Positions 1-6,634 of a stretch of 8,855 bases of DNA are shown here, piece by piece (the stretch's first letter is position 1; every line of letters starts with the position of its first letter). The stretch spans positions 1 to 8,855 of the forward strand of contig JAFMIS010000087.1 in the NCBI GenBank assembly GCA_017853915.1. The letters are read 5' to 3'. The translations under genes and the position numbers were made by a program. The notes under the pieces were generated by a model. That model did not search any database, was not told where the DNA came from, and worked only from the letters and a program-made list of their open reading frames with translations. The DNA is from a bacterium. Its GTDB lineage: Bacteria > Bdellovibrionota_C > UBA2361 > OMII01.

Positions 1-2
1 GG

Positions 3-269
3 GCTCTTGATCCAAAGAGTGCCCGTGTGTGGAGCGCGCTGGGTCGGGCCCAACTCGAATTAGGGAAGGTGCAGGAAGCCGAAACTAATCTTCGTTTAGC
101 GCTCTCGCTCGATAATTCCAATCCACATGCGCACAATAATTTGGGTGTTTTGCTGCAGCGGATGGGGAAGTCCAAGGAAGCTCGCCGCGAATTTGAGGTC
201 GCTCTGCAACTGGCTCCAGAGTTAGAGGTCGCCCGGAAGAACTTAGAGGCCGCTGGTGGCCCGCTCTAG
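3..269 (+). CDS. TPR-repeat protein, C-terminal fragment
   Basis: The frame is open from the left edge to a TAG at 267-269, giving the last 88 residues of a longer protein; the true start lies outside the window. The fragment reads as tetratricopeptide repeats: a partial repeat, then a unit beginning ALDPKSARVWSALGRAQLEL, a second beginning around NPHAHNNLGVLLQRMGKSKEA, and the closing helix EFEVALQLAP. The spaced W/L-G-Y/L-A-P pattern is typical of TPR helix pairs, which form a protein-binding scaffold. No catalytic domain is visible in the part present, and no signal or membrane segment. It ends with AAGGPL. What it binds and its full length cannot be told from here. The next gene on the same strand starts 375 bp later, so it is probably not in one tight operon with it. 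Confidence 0.85.
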   Translation, partial: ALDPKSARVWSALGRAQLELGKVQEAETNLRLALSLDNSNPHAHNNLGVLLQRMGKSKEARREFEVALQLAPELEVARKNLEAAGGPL

Positions 270-432
270 TTGCCCCAGGCTTTTAGCCATCAGCCGGAGC
301 GAGGCAACGGCCTTGCTAGACGGTGTTCTATAAAAAAAACGATTGATTTGCGATTTCAGAAATCGACCCTAATCTAAATTAATTCAATGGATTGGGTGAT
401 TTTAAGATTCTTATACTAAGAACTTTGTTTGC

Positions 433-448
433 CACTATCTCAATAGTG
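433..448. promoter_or_regulatory. Dyad CACTAT-N4-ATAGTG, possible operator
   Basis: A perfect 6-bp inverted repeat with a 4-nt centre, followed at 466-473 by a related half site CTATAGTG. The same hexamers form the core of the large palindrome at 2027-2057 ahead of the next gene. Shared dyads in two consecutive upstream regions are what a common DNA-binding regulator would give, but no regulator is identified and chance remains possible for hexamers. Confidence 0.3.
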
Positions 449-635
449 TCGTTCCATCCTGCTCCCTATAGTGCCGGGAAGGGATTGATCGGAGGGTGGC
501 TGTGGATGGTCATTCTGCGGTTGAAGCGAGCGGTTCCCAGGAAGGTTTATATAGCCTGAGAGAGTAAAAATGTGGTGAACTGGTAGCAGTGAAGCTGACT
601 ATCTTTTTCGCCGGTGTTAAAGGTAAAGGGTTGGG

Positions 636-641
636 TATAAT
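636..641 (+). promoter_or_regulatory. TATAAT, possible -10 box of the methyltransferase-like gene
   Basis: A perfect TATAAT hexamer ends 3 bp before the ATG at 645. No good -35 hexamer is visible 16-18 bp upstream. If it is a real -10 element, transcription would begin about at the ATG and the mRNA would be leaderless or nearly so. That would fit the absence of a well-spaced Shine-Dalgarno: the nearest purine run, AGGTAAAGGG at 621-630, ends 14 nt before the ATG. Confidence 0.3.
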
Positions 642-644
642 TCC

Positions 645-1796
645 ATGTCAGCAGTTTTAAAACTTGTTCAGGCGCAACAATTCCACGAGCAGCTTGAGGT
701 AGGCTCCGAGACTACCGCGCGTGCTAGTCACTCTCTTCAGGCCGCGTTCCAGTATGCGAGTCCATGGCAACCAACGCTTGCTCGTTATGTCATTGAGCGA
801 TTTTCAAAAAAAGGTGCTGTAGTTCTCGATCCTTTGTGTGCCACCGGCACAGTAGGGGTGGAGAGCGTGTTGTTGAACCGGTCATTCATCGGCTGCGCGC
901 AGGACCACAGCTTAATCAAATTAGCGCGGGCGCGACTCTTCCCCGCTGATCTGGCTGAGGTGGCGTTGCGATTGCAGTTTGTAAACTTCAAGAAGCCGGT
1001 CGATATCAGGGGTTATCAGGATCCATTCCCGCATTTCTTTGATGCCGATACATTTCGTGAGTTGGTTAATCTAAAGACAAGCATTCGCGGCTCGGAGGAT
1101 GTCGCGGGTGGTTTTATAAATTTAATAGTGGCGAGTATCCTGCATGGGCACACCACCAGCCATCTCTCGGCATACACCTCTCCTTCTGCCGCGTTGTCCC
1201 CTGAGGCTCAGACTGGTCTTAATCGCAAACGCGGAGAGATTCCGTCCTACCGGGCAGTAGCGGCGCGCGTCTTAAAGAAAGCGGCATTGCTTTTGCGAGA
1301 CGGAGTTCCTTCAGTTCTTCAAGACCCTCGCAATCGACGAGAGGTGTTTCACGCCGAGCCACATGCGATCAATCAGGTGTCTACCGGAGGTGTTGATTTA
1401 GCCTTGGTGGCGCTCAATCAGCCAGGGATGTTTCAACACGGACTTCAGTCCTGGCTGCGAACGTGGTGGCTTGGGGTCGATCTCCCAGCTGAGAACCGTG
1501 AGATTGTTGATATCGCGACGTGGCGAGGGTACGCCAACGAGGTTTTGGTCGAGATGGCGCGAGTGATTAGGCCGGGAGGACGGGTGGTCCTCAGAACCGG
1601 ACAGGGTCGCCTCGGTGCCAAGTCGGTAAAATATCGCGCTGAGGTAGAGCAAGTTATTACGGATTGCCTACCCAAGTTCTGGCGTGTAGAGGGCTCAATT
1701 TCAGAACGCTATGTTGACCCTTCAACCAATGCCAGTACACGCCCTGAACGCTCAGCTAGCAGTGCTGGTGAGTTATTGGTCCTCCGTCGAGCATAG
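645..1796 (+). CDS. DNA methyltransferase-like protein with degenerate motifs
   Basis: A 383-residue protein with the layout of beta-class N6-adenine/N4-cytosine DNA methyltransferases, which transfer methyl from S-adenosylmethionine to DNA bases. The AdoMet-site motif I lies at residues 60-69, reading VLDPLCATGT where the family usually has DPFxGxGT, so the first glycine is alanine. It is followed by GVESVLLNRSFIG, as in active relatives. The catalytic motif IV, normally TSPPY, falls at residues 255-261 and reads VALNQPG: the aromatic residue and one proline are gone. Beyond it the family's WWLG (274-277) and a Rossmann-like strand, RVIRPGGRVVLRTG (306-319), are kept. The centre carries a conserved-looking block, SHLSAYTSPSAALSPEAQT (172-190). 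The fold is therefore supported, but DNA methylation activity is doubtful; it may be a non-catalytic or differently acting relative. No restriction endonuclease lies nearby. The ATG at 645 is the first plausible start in frame but lacks a well-spaced Shine-Dalgarno. Confidence 0.75.
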   Translation: MSAVLKLVQAQQFHEQLEVGSETTARASHSLQAAFQYASPWQPTLARYVIERFSKKGAVVLDPLCATGTVGVESVLLNRSFIGCAQDHSLIKLARARLFPADLAEVALRLQFVNFKKPVDIRGYQDPFPHFFDADTFRELVNLKTSIRGSEDVAGGFINLIVASILHGHTTSHLSAYTSPSAALSPEAQTGLNRKRGEIPSYRAVAARVLKKAALLLRDGVPSVLQDPRNRREVFHAEPHAINQVSTGGVDLALVALNQPGMFQHGLQSWLRTWWLGVDLPAENREIVDIATWRGYANEVLVEMARVIRPGGRVVLRTGQGRLGAKSVKYRAEVEQVITDCLPKFWRVEGSISERYVDPSTNASTRPERSASSAGELLVLRRA

Positions 1797-1841
1797 CTCG
1801 TCCCCAGTAGCTCTTTGTCGATAGTGTAAGCCGGGATAGTT

Positions 1842-2057
1842 CGTATTTTTCACCAAGCTCGCTGCGCTCGCCGTGAAATATGTGCGGAAATAGCGACCAT
1901 CCGTGGCCTATTTCCTTATCGCCTACAGTTAGTGTGGGACCCCGCTGTGCCCACACAATCTGTAGGCTCCAAATTCCTACGCGGCACTCCGGAATTTGCA
2001 AGTGCATCCATGCACTTGCTCGCCCAAATATTGCACTATAGTGCATAGTGCAATATT
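1842..2057. repeat. Array of six abutting inverted repeats (hairpin array)
   Basis: Almost every base of this stretch belongs to one of six consecutive inverted repeats. (1) 1842-1853/1873-1884: TTTCAC/GTGAAA core, extended outward past one mismatch by A-T, G-C and wobble pairs. (2) 1886-1893/1908-1915: GGAAATAG/CTATTTCC, with CCA/TGG inside. (3) 1921-1938/1950-1967: 18-nt arms with two mismatches, GCCTACAG...CTGTAGGC outside and GTGTGGG/CCCACAC inside. (4) 1970-1977/1991-1998: CAAATTCC/GGAATTTG. (5) 1998-2007/2010-2019: GCAAGTGCAT/ATGCACTTGC, loop 2. (6) 2027-2039/2045-2057: 13-bp perfect arms, loop 5. Gaps between units are 0-7 nt. Units differ in sequence, so this is a tiling of hairpins and not a direct repeat. 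The loop of unit 1 contains GCTCGC twice. No U run follows any unit, so it is not an ordinary terminator. It fills most of the gap between the two genes; the rest (1797-1841 and 2058-2177) shows no clear feature. The array could be a structured RNA, a clustered protein-binding region, or a mobile or recombination element; none can be chosen from sequence alone. Confidence 0.85.
2027..2057. promoter_or_regulatory. 31-bp palindrome with nested GCACTATAGTGC
   Basis: Perfect 13-bp arms, AATATTGCACTAT and its complement, flank a 5-nt centre. The left arm plus centre also contains the perfect 12-bp palindrome GCACTATAGTGC (2033-2044), so two overlapping dyads share one arm. It is the last unit of the hairpin array and lies about 120 bp before the ATG at 2178. 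The position suits an operator for the downstream gene, but its function is inferred from position and symmetry only. Confidence 0.5.
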
Positions 2058-2177
2058 CAGGCTAATTCGTAAGGCGCTAAGGTTTGGCGTGGTTATTACC
2101 GATATCCATCATTGAAGAAACGTTTTCTGGCGCGCCTTGAGAGTAGCTCCGGAGCTAGTATTGAAGGATACGTTGGC

Positions 2178-3608
2178 ATGGCGATCAGCTCGGTCCCTCG
2201 TCTGTATGTCACTGGAGCAGGTGTAGGAGTTGGAAAATCCCTGCTCGTGACTGGACTTCTCTTGGCGCTTCGGCGTCGAGGAGTCAGTGTGTCGTGCGTC
2301 GTGGTTGGGCGCGCTTTGCAACAGGCGGTAATCTATCATCGCATAACTCGCCGTTACACCCGTTGTCTTGATCCGGGGGTATTGAATCAGCGAGAAATTG
2401 CCGCTGTTGTTGGACAGGCGTCTCGAGGAGCAGATCTCATTTTGATCGATGGCGCGGAGGGAATCGGAACCGACCATGGCGCGACTCCTCAACACGCGGA
2501 GCGCGAGTTGGCGCGCCTCATGGGGGCACCAATTGTACTCGCGCTTGATTACTCGAACATGGAGAAACAAGTAGCGGAGATATCGCGAAGTGTTCGAGGG
2601 AATGCTTCATTCGGTGGATGTGTTGTCAATCGTATACGGGGAGATAAAGCTTTACCTGAGGCGATGGACTCAACTAAGAGGGAGCTCTCTGATGTGATAA
2701 GCACGCTTGGACAAGTTCCATGTCTTGGCGCGCTACCGGAGCTCAAGGTCAAAGGAGAGCTTCCACCGTACGGCGTGATACAAGAGAAGGGTTTTGTCGC
2801 GGTGCCTTTGCAGTTTCTATCAGAGATAGAACATGTGGTTTCCTCGAATGTCGATCTGGATGGAATCCTCTCGCTCGCTGCGTGTGCGAAGCCGCTTGAG
2901 TACGAAGACGCAATGCCGGTGGTGCGCCATGGTGGTTGTCGCATCGCGGTCGCGGATGACAGCTCTTTTGGGCTCTGTTATCAGGATAATCTTGATATCT
3001 TGCGGCTTGTCGGCGCGGATATCGTTTCTTTCTCCCCTCTCGCCGACGCCGCGTTGCCACGTTCGATTGGAGGAATATACATACCGGGAGCATATCTCTC
3101 GGAGTGCGCGGACCTGGTGAGTGCTAACACGAGACTGTTCCGCTCGATACTCGAATTTTCAGCAGCGGGCGGGGTGGTATACTCAGAGGGGTCGGGCACA
3201 GCGCTGCTCTGTCGTAGCTATAAACTCATGAATGCCCCCAAAGTCTTCCCCGGTGTAGGGTTGATTCCCGCTGATGCCATGCAAGTCCGCGAGCGACCAC
3301 AGGTTGTGCGTGCCTCGATAGTAGAGGAGTCAGTCCTCGGATCAGTTGGGGCTGCTATATCGGGGTTCTCATCAGGAGAGTGGCAGATACGGGGTAGAAG
3401 TGTTGGTATGGCCGATCCGATTATAAACACATTGCGGTGCGAATCCGCCCACGGCGGCTCGTACCTGGAGGGATATTCGGCGTCCGCTCAATCGTGTAGC
3501 ACCCTGCATTTTCTGCACTTTGCCTCCAATCCCCAATTAGCGAGATTTCTTGTTTTGGCGGCGGCGACACATCAAAAAACAAGTCGACCCCCAGCAGCCA
3601 AGGAGTGA
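2178..3608 (+). CDS. CobB/CbiA-like protein lacking the catalytic cysteine
   Basis: A 476-residue, two-domain protein related to cobyrinic acid a,c-diamide synthase, which uses ATP and glutamine to amidate a corrinoid precursor. The N-terminal half is a dethiobiotin-synthetase-like ATPase: P-loop GAGVGVGKS at 13-21 and a Walker-B-like ILIDGAEG at 88-95. The C-terminal half is a class I glutamine amidotransferase domain of the CobB/CobQ type, opening with IAVADDSSFGLCYQDNLDIL at 256-275 and SFSPLADAALP at 284-294, and closing with LHFLHFASNP at 443-452. Two key sites are eroded. The family's YAECGG reads YSEGSG at 335-340, so the cysteine nucleophile is glycine 338. The usual corrinoid-site KxGPDYIDP reads VGRALQQAV at 43-51. 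Glutamine-dependent amidation and a normal cobalamin role are therefore doubtful, and no other cobalamin genes are nearby. I chose the ATG at 2178 because AAGGA (2164-2168) sits 9 nt before it; a TTG at 2112 would add 22 residues but has no close ribosome site. Confidence 0.8.
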   Translation: MAISSVPRLYVTGAGVGVGKSLLVTGLLLALRRRGVSVSCVVVGRALQQAVIYHRITRRYTRCLDPGVLNQREIAAVVGQASRGADLILIDGAEGIGTDHGATPQHAERELARLMGAPIVLALDYSNMEKQVAEISRSVRGNASFGGCVVNRIRGDKALPEAMDSTKRELSDVISTLGQVPCLGALPELKVKGELPPYGVIQEKGFVAVPLQFLSEIEHVVSSNVDLDGILSLAACAKPLEYEDAMPVVRHGGCRIAVADDSSFGLCYQDNLDILRLVGADIVSFSPLADAALPRSIGGIYIPGAYLSECADLVSANTRLFRSILEFSAAGGVVYSEGSGTALLCRSYKLMNAPKVFPGVGLIPADAMQVRERPQVVRASIVEESVLGSVGAAISGFSSGEWQIRGRSVGMADPIINTLRCESAHGGSYLEGYSASAQSCSTLHFLHFASNPQLARFLVLAAATHQKTSRPPAAKE

Positions 3609-3622
3609 TGAAACTTCGCGCT

Positions 3623-3644
3623 AAAAGGTGTACACTCCTTTTTT
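3623..3644 (+). terminator. AAAAGG/CCTTTT hairpin with T run before hflX
   Basis: A 6-bp stem (3623-3628 with 3637-3642) with an 8-nt loop passes into a run of six T that ends at 3644, three bases before the hflX ATG. It resembles a small intrinsic terminator or attenuator between the CobB-like gene and hflX. The only purine-rich ribosome-site candidate, AAAAGG, is itself one arm of the stem, so the structure could also limit translation. The stem is AT-rich and short, so this is uncertain. Confidence 0.4.
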
Positions 3645-3647
3645 GGT

Positions 3648-5330
3648 ATGGCAGCAGAGATTTCTGGAAATACAAAGGGTCTGGCACCCTCCGAGCTTCG
3701 ATCAATACAGCGACTGTTCCAACGATCAGTATCGCACTCAGAGATCGTGTCGCTTGATCTAGCGCGTGAGATGGTCTCCCTCGCGGAGACGTTACGACGA
3801 AGAATCGGAGTGCTCATCAATAGACAGGGCCGAATAGAGGAGGTCATGGTTGGCACAAAAGAGATTCTCTACATCCCGGACCTTGGTCGCTACCGTTTGG
3901 GGCGGGCTCGCCTACGCAACGTGCGGCTCGTGTTCACCGATTTGAGCAAAGATAAGACGCAGGCCGCCATTCCATTTGACGTCTATGCTGACCTAGAGCG
4001 GCTGCGTCTGGACGCGGTCGTGAGCCTGCGGAGCGCGCCCAATCGCACCTCGATGACGTATGCGTATCTTATCCCAGCGAAGGGAAGCGATACCGCCGCA
4101 TCGGTGACGGAGGAGGTGAGGGATCTCGGGGCGTATGAATTGAACTTCGATGAGTTTATTGAGTCGGTAGAGCAGAGTCTGGCGGCAGAGGTAGTTCAGC
4201 TCGCGAGTGATGAGATCGGGGCTGTGCTCGTTGGAGTATACGATTCAAAAGAGGTTGATAGCGAGACTTCAATGCTGGAGCTCAGGGAACTGGCGCGCAC
4301 GGCAGGAGTAAAAATCATCGATGAAGTGGTCCAACATCGACGAATCGATCCTAAGACGTTTATTGGCAGTGGTAAATTGCAGGAGCTTGTGTTGCGGTGT
4401 CTGCGGTCGGGCGCTGAGGTGCTTATTTTTGACGCGGAATTAAAGCCATCGCAGTGGCGCTCAATCACAAATTCAACCGAGTTAAAAGTTATCGATCGCA
4501 GCATGCTTATTCTCGATATCTTCGCGCAGCGTGCCCAGAGTAGCGATGGACGTTTGCAGGTTGAGCTGGCACAGCTCAAATACAATCTGCCCCGCCTGGT
4601 CGAGAAAGACGCTGGGCTGTCGCGATTGTCCGGAGGAATCGGCGGACGGGGGCCGGGAGAGACGAAGCTTGAGTTGGGTAGGCGACGTATCAGAGATCGG
4701 ATCTCGGAGCTGGAGCGGAGACTAAGCAAGGTGCGTGAGTCTCGAGATTTTCGTCGAGGGCGCAGACGCGAGAATCAGCTTCAATTGGTATCGATCGTAG
4801 GATATACGAATGTGGGCAAGTCAACTCTGTTCAACCTGCTCACAGGCAGTCAGGTGCTAGCGGAAAATAAATTGTTCGCTACTCTCGACCCGAGTCAGCG
4901 ACGGCTCTTTGTGCCGAGCACCTCATCTGAGGATCATGCCCATAGCGGGGGACGAACGGTGATCGTGAGCGATACGGTGGGATTCATTCGAAAGCTCCCA
5001 CAGGAATTGGAGACCGCCTTTCGAGCGACTCTTGAGGAGCTCTACGACGCGGCGCTACTTGTTCATGTGGTGGACGCGAGCGATTCTGACGCCATTCCCA
5101 AGTACAAAGCGGTACGTAGAATTTTGGAGCAGATGAATTTGGGATCAGCGCCGGAACTAGTGGTATGTAATAAGATTGATCGTGTTTCATCTGAACAGGT
5201 AGAGCCTCTGCGGCGAGAGTTGGACGCGATAGGGGTATCGGCTGCGAAACGGATCGGCATGGGAGAGTTGCTTGCGGAGATCGATGCTCGCATCCCCCAC
5301 ATGAACCGAGCGAGTTACTTTGTCGGTTAG
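3648..5330 (+). CDS. hflX: GTPase HflX, long form
   Basis: HflX is a cytoplasmic GTPase of the Obg-HflX group that binds the 50S subunit and splits stalled or hibernating ribosomes, notably under stress. This 560-residue copy has all the expected parts: the HflX N-domain with DEVVQHRRIDPKTFIGSGK (225-243) and VIDRSMLILDIFAQRA (281-296), the glycine-rich linker GGRGPGETKLE (332-342), a basic coiled segment (about 343-375), then the G domain with G1 GYTNVGKST (385-393), ATLDPSQRRL (411-420), G3 DTVGF (442-446), G4 NKID (508-511) and a G5-like SAAKRIG (531-537). About 180 residues precede the usual HflX start; this extension, with IPDLGRYRLGRARLRNVRL at 76-94, is of a kind I associate with long HflX proteins of deltaproteobacteria-like lineages. 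The ATG at 3648 is the first start after an in-frame stop; it lacks a well-spaced Shine-Dalgarno and follows a hairpin. It converges with the minus-strand gene ending at 5411. Confidence 0.95.
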   Translation: MAAEISGNTKGLAPSELRSIQRLFQRSVSHSEIVSLDLAREMVSLAETLRRRIGVLINRQGRIEEVMVGTKEILYIPDLGRYRLGRARLRNVRLVFTDLSKDKTQAAIPFDVYADLERLRLDAVVSLRSAPNRTSMTYAYLIPAKGSDTAASVTEEVRDLGAYELNFDEFIESVEQSLAAEVVQLASDEIGAVLVGVYDSKEVDSETSMLELRELARTAGVKIIDEVVQHRRIDPKTFIGSGKLQELVLRCLRSGAEVLIFDAELKPSQWRSITNSTELKVIDRSMLILDIFAQRAQSSDGRLQVELAQLKYNLPRLVEKDAGLSRLSGGIGGRGPGETKLELGRRRIRDRISELERRLSKVRESRDFRRGRRRENQLQLVSIVGYTNVGKSTLFNLLTGSQVLAENKLFATLDPSQRRLFVPSTSSEDHAHSGGRTVIVSDTVGFIRKLPQELETAFRATLEELYDAALLVHVVDASDSDAIPKYKAVRRILEQMNLGSAPELVVCNKIDRVSSEQVEPLRRELDAIGVSAAKRIGMGELLAEIDARIPHMNRASYFVG

Positions 5331-5410
5331 CGACCGATACGTGCGCCTGTTACTTGGGCCTGGTTGCTGACGAACACCAACACGACCAAGGGGATGAAGT
5401 ATTTAAGGTA

Positions 5411-6634
5411 TCATGTTTTTTTAGCCGCCCCAGCGTGCCTCATATCATGTGTTGAGGGCACTGCTTGTGGATCGCCCCATACCCGATATCGCAGGTCTCG
5501 CAGGCGCGGGGCAGCCTGCGTAATCGCAAAATGCAGCAACCGACCTCTCACCGATGGTCGAAAGATATAGTAATTGTGATGCGCCCGGGTGTGCGATGTC
5601 CACATGCTCTTCCATTGAGCGGCAGGGCCCAGAAAATCGTATGTGCGGGCGCCCATAGAGGGAAGTTCATGAAGAACGTGGTGGACAAGGAGGTGCCCGG
5701 GGGAAAATCGCGCGAACGTCTCGTCATAAGCGGATTTTGGAACAAAGTACGTCCCGTTCATAAGGAGTCCAAGGTGCATGGCGATCGGTTTTGCGTCTAC
5801 CCTGAGCGAACAGAAGCGGAGTGCCCCGCGTCGGGCGAAAGAGTCCACAATGCGGGTATAAAATTCAGTGGTGGTTTTATCCAATACTATCGCGCTACCT
5901 CGCTGACCCTTCCAGCCGGCTGCCTCAAGCGCAAGAAATTCGTCAAGGCCTGGTTGCGCGGAGTAGCTGCAATCGAATGAGATTTCGCCGGTGTGGCGCA
6001 GTCGTTGTAACTTCCGCGCAAGCTTTGAGCGCCATCCGCGAAATCCGACGGGGCAGTAAGAAAATGGATCGTGTCCAACTGCGGGAATTGGCAGGTATGG
6101 GCTCTTACGAGTAGGCCATACGCCAATTAGAAATCCCTCGCGCTGAGCGTGCGGTAGTAGAGTGGTAAAGCCGCCTCCCTCCGGTACGTCGAGCGCCTCG
6201 ATAACCTCCCACCAAGGATCGCGCTGTATCGTCGACCAAAGCGCATGTCCCACTTGGGTGGAATAGGCAGGGGCATGCAGGAGGTCGTAGCGACACGAAT
6301 GGAGGCCCGATAGGCTGCGGTAGGTGCGCGCGGGGATGCGGCCAAAATGGGTGTTTGCTCGCAGCAGAGGAGCCGCTGCCACAAGGGAGCCCTGCCAGCG
6401 AGCGCTAAGTAAGTACAGCTGCAAACCCTTAGCAAAAGTGAGGGCGAACGCGGAGAACCATTCCGGTTGGAAAAAAGGTTCGCGCCAGCGCGGGAGAGAG
6501 CTCAGCGTTGACCATTCCGGCGATACTCTCTGCAGCTCCTCAAGCGAGAGCGCGAGGAGGTGAGCCTCGAATTCAGGCTGCGTTTCAGGGGTGGAGATCG
6601 AGCAATTACCAACAGAGGTGACAGGTGTGTCCAT
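5411..6634 (-). CDS. GNAT/FemAB-like acyltransferase (CelD/BcsL type)
   Basis: A 407-residue protein with the pattern of the Acetyltransf_6 (BioF2-like, CelD/BcsL) group, a doubled GNAT fold related to FemAB. Members transfer acyl or aminoacyl groups and are often found with exopolysaccharide or cell-envelope genes. Family signs are FFQPEWFSAFALTF (54-67), a hydrophobic strand near LVAAAPLL (84-91), RSKLARKLQRLRHTGEISFD (202-221), FLALEAAGWKGQRGSA (233-248), and the C-terminal core LRFCSLRVDAKPIAMHLGL (272-290) followed by KSAYDETFARFSPGHLL (300-316) and YDFLGPAAQWKSMW (332-345). There is no signal peptide, so it is likely cytoplasmic. Its substrate cannot be inferred, because neighbours belong to no envelope cluster. 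I start at the ATG at 6634, preceded by GGAG with 4-nt spacing; a TTG four codons earlier is possible. That GGAG pairs with CTCC 5 nt upstream, so the ribosome site may be partly hidden. Confidence 0.8.
   Translation of the reverse strand: MDTPVTSVGNCSISTPETQPEFEAHLLALSLEELQRVSPEWSTLSSLPRWREPFFQPEWFSAFALTFAKGLQLYLLSARWQGSLVAAAPLLRANTHFGRIPARTYRSLSGLHSCRYDLLHAPAYSTQVGHALWSTIQRDPWWEVIEALDVPEGGGFTTLLPHAQREGFLIGVWPTRKSPYLPIPAVGHDPFSYCPVGFRGWRSKLARKLQRLRHTGEISFDCSYSAQPGLDEFLALEAAGWKGQRGSAIVLDKTTTEFYTRIVDSFARRGALRFCSLRVDAKPIAMHLGLLMNGTYFVPKSAYDETFARFSPGHLLVHHVLHELPSMGARTYDFLGPAAQWKSMWTSHTRAHHNYYIFRPSVRGRLLHFAITQAAPRLRDLRYRVWGDPQAVPSTHDMRHAGAAKKT

Larger units (their letters stand above)
270..644. 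other. Non-coding stretch, AT-rich with small hairpins
   Basis: No convincing gene lies here. The centre (about 330-430) is clearly richer in A and T than its neighbours. It holds a series of short inverted repeats: CGATTT/AAATCG at 351-365 (loop 3), CCC-AATC/GATT-GGG at 367-396 (one bulged base), TTCTTA/TAAGAA at 408-422 (loop 3) and CACTAT/ATAGTG at 433-448 (loop 4). A weaker pair CCATCC/GGATGG (454-459, 504-509) encloses TCCC/GGGA (463-466, 476-479). GTTGCC/GGCAAC (269-274, 303-308) lies just after the TPR stop, but no T run follows, so it is not a normal intrinsic terminator. The segment probably holds the end of the TPR transcript and the control region of the downstream methyltransferase-like gene. 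Confidence 0.6.

Noticed and set aside
1756..2046. A 96-codon minus-strand frame through the hairpin array.
   Set aside because: Most of it is made of inverted repeats, the peptide has no family resemblance, and its start lies inside the palindrome; structure explains the region better.
1842..2057. CRISPR array or integron attC array.
   Set aside because: The units share no repeated sequence, so CRISPR is excluded; no integrase or conserved attC core sites (such as GTTRRRY at unit ends) are visible.
2112..2177. TTG start for the CobB-like protein adding 22 residues.
   Set aside because: No ribosome site lies close to the TTG, while the ATG at 2178 has AAGGA at 9-nt spacing and begins just before the conserved first strand.
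3608..3757. A 49-codon plus-strand frame whose ATG overlaps the stop of the CobB-like gene, with AAGGAG just before it.
   Set aside because: AAGGAG ends only 2 nt before the ATG, too close for a normal ribosome site, and the frame overlaps hflX by 110 bp with no recognisable protein features.
5353..5390. CTTGG/CCAAG with inner GTTG/CAAC in the gap after hflX, as a bidirectional terminator.
   Set aside because: The stem has large internal loops and no adjacent T run on either strand.
5465..5980. A 171-codon plus-strand frame inside the acyltransferase gene.
   Set aside because: It lies opposite a clearly conserved minus-strand protein and its translation shows no family features.
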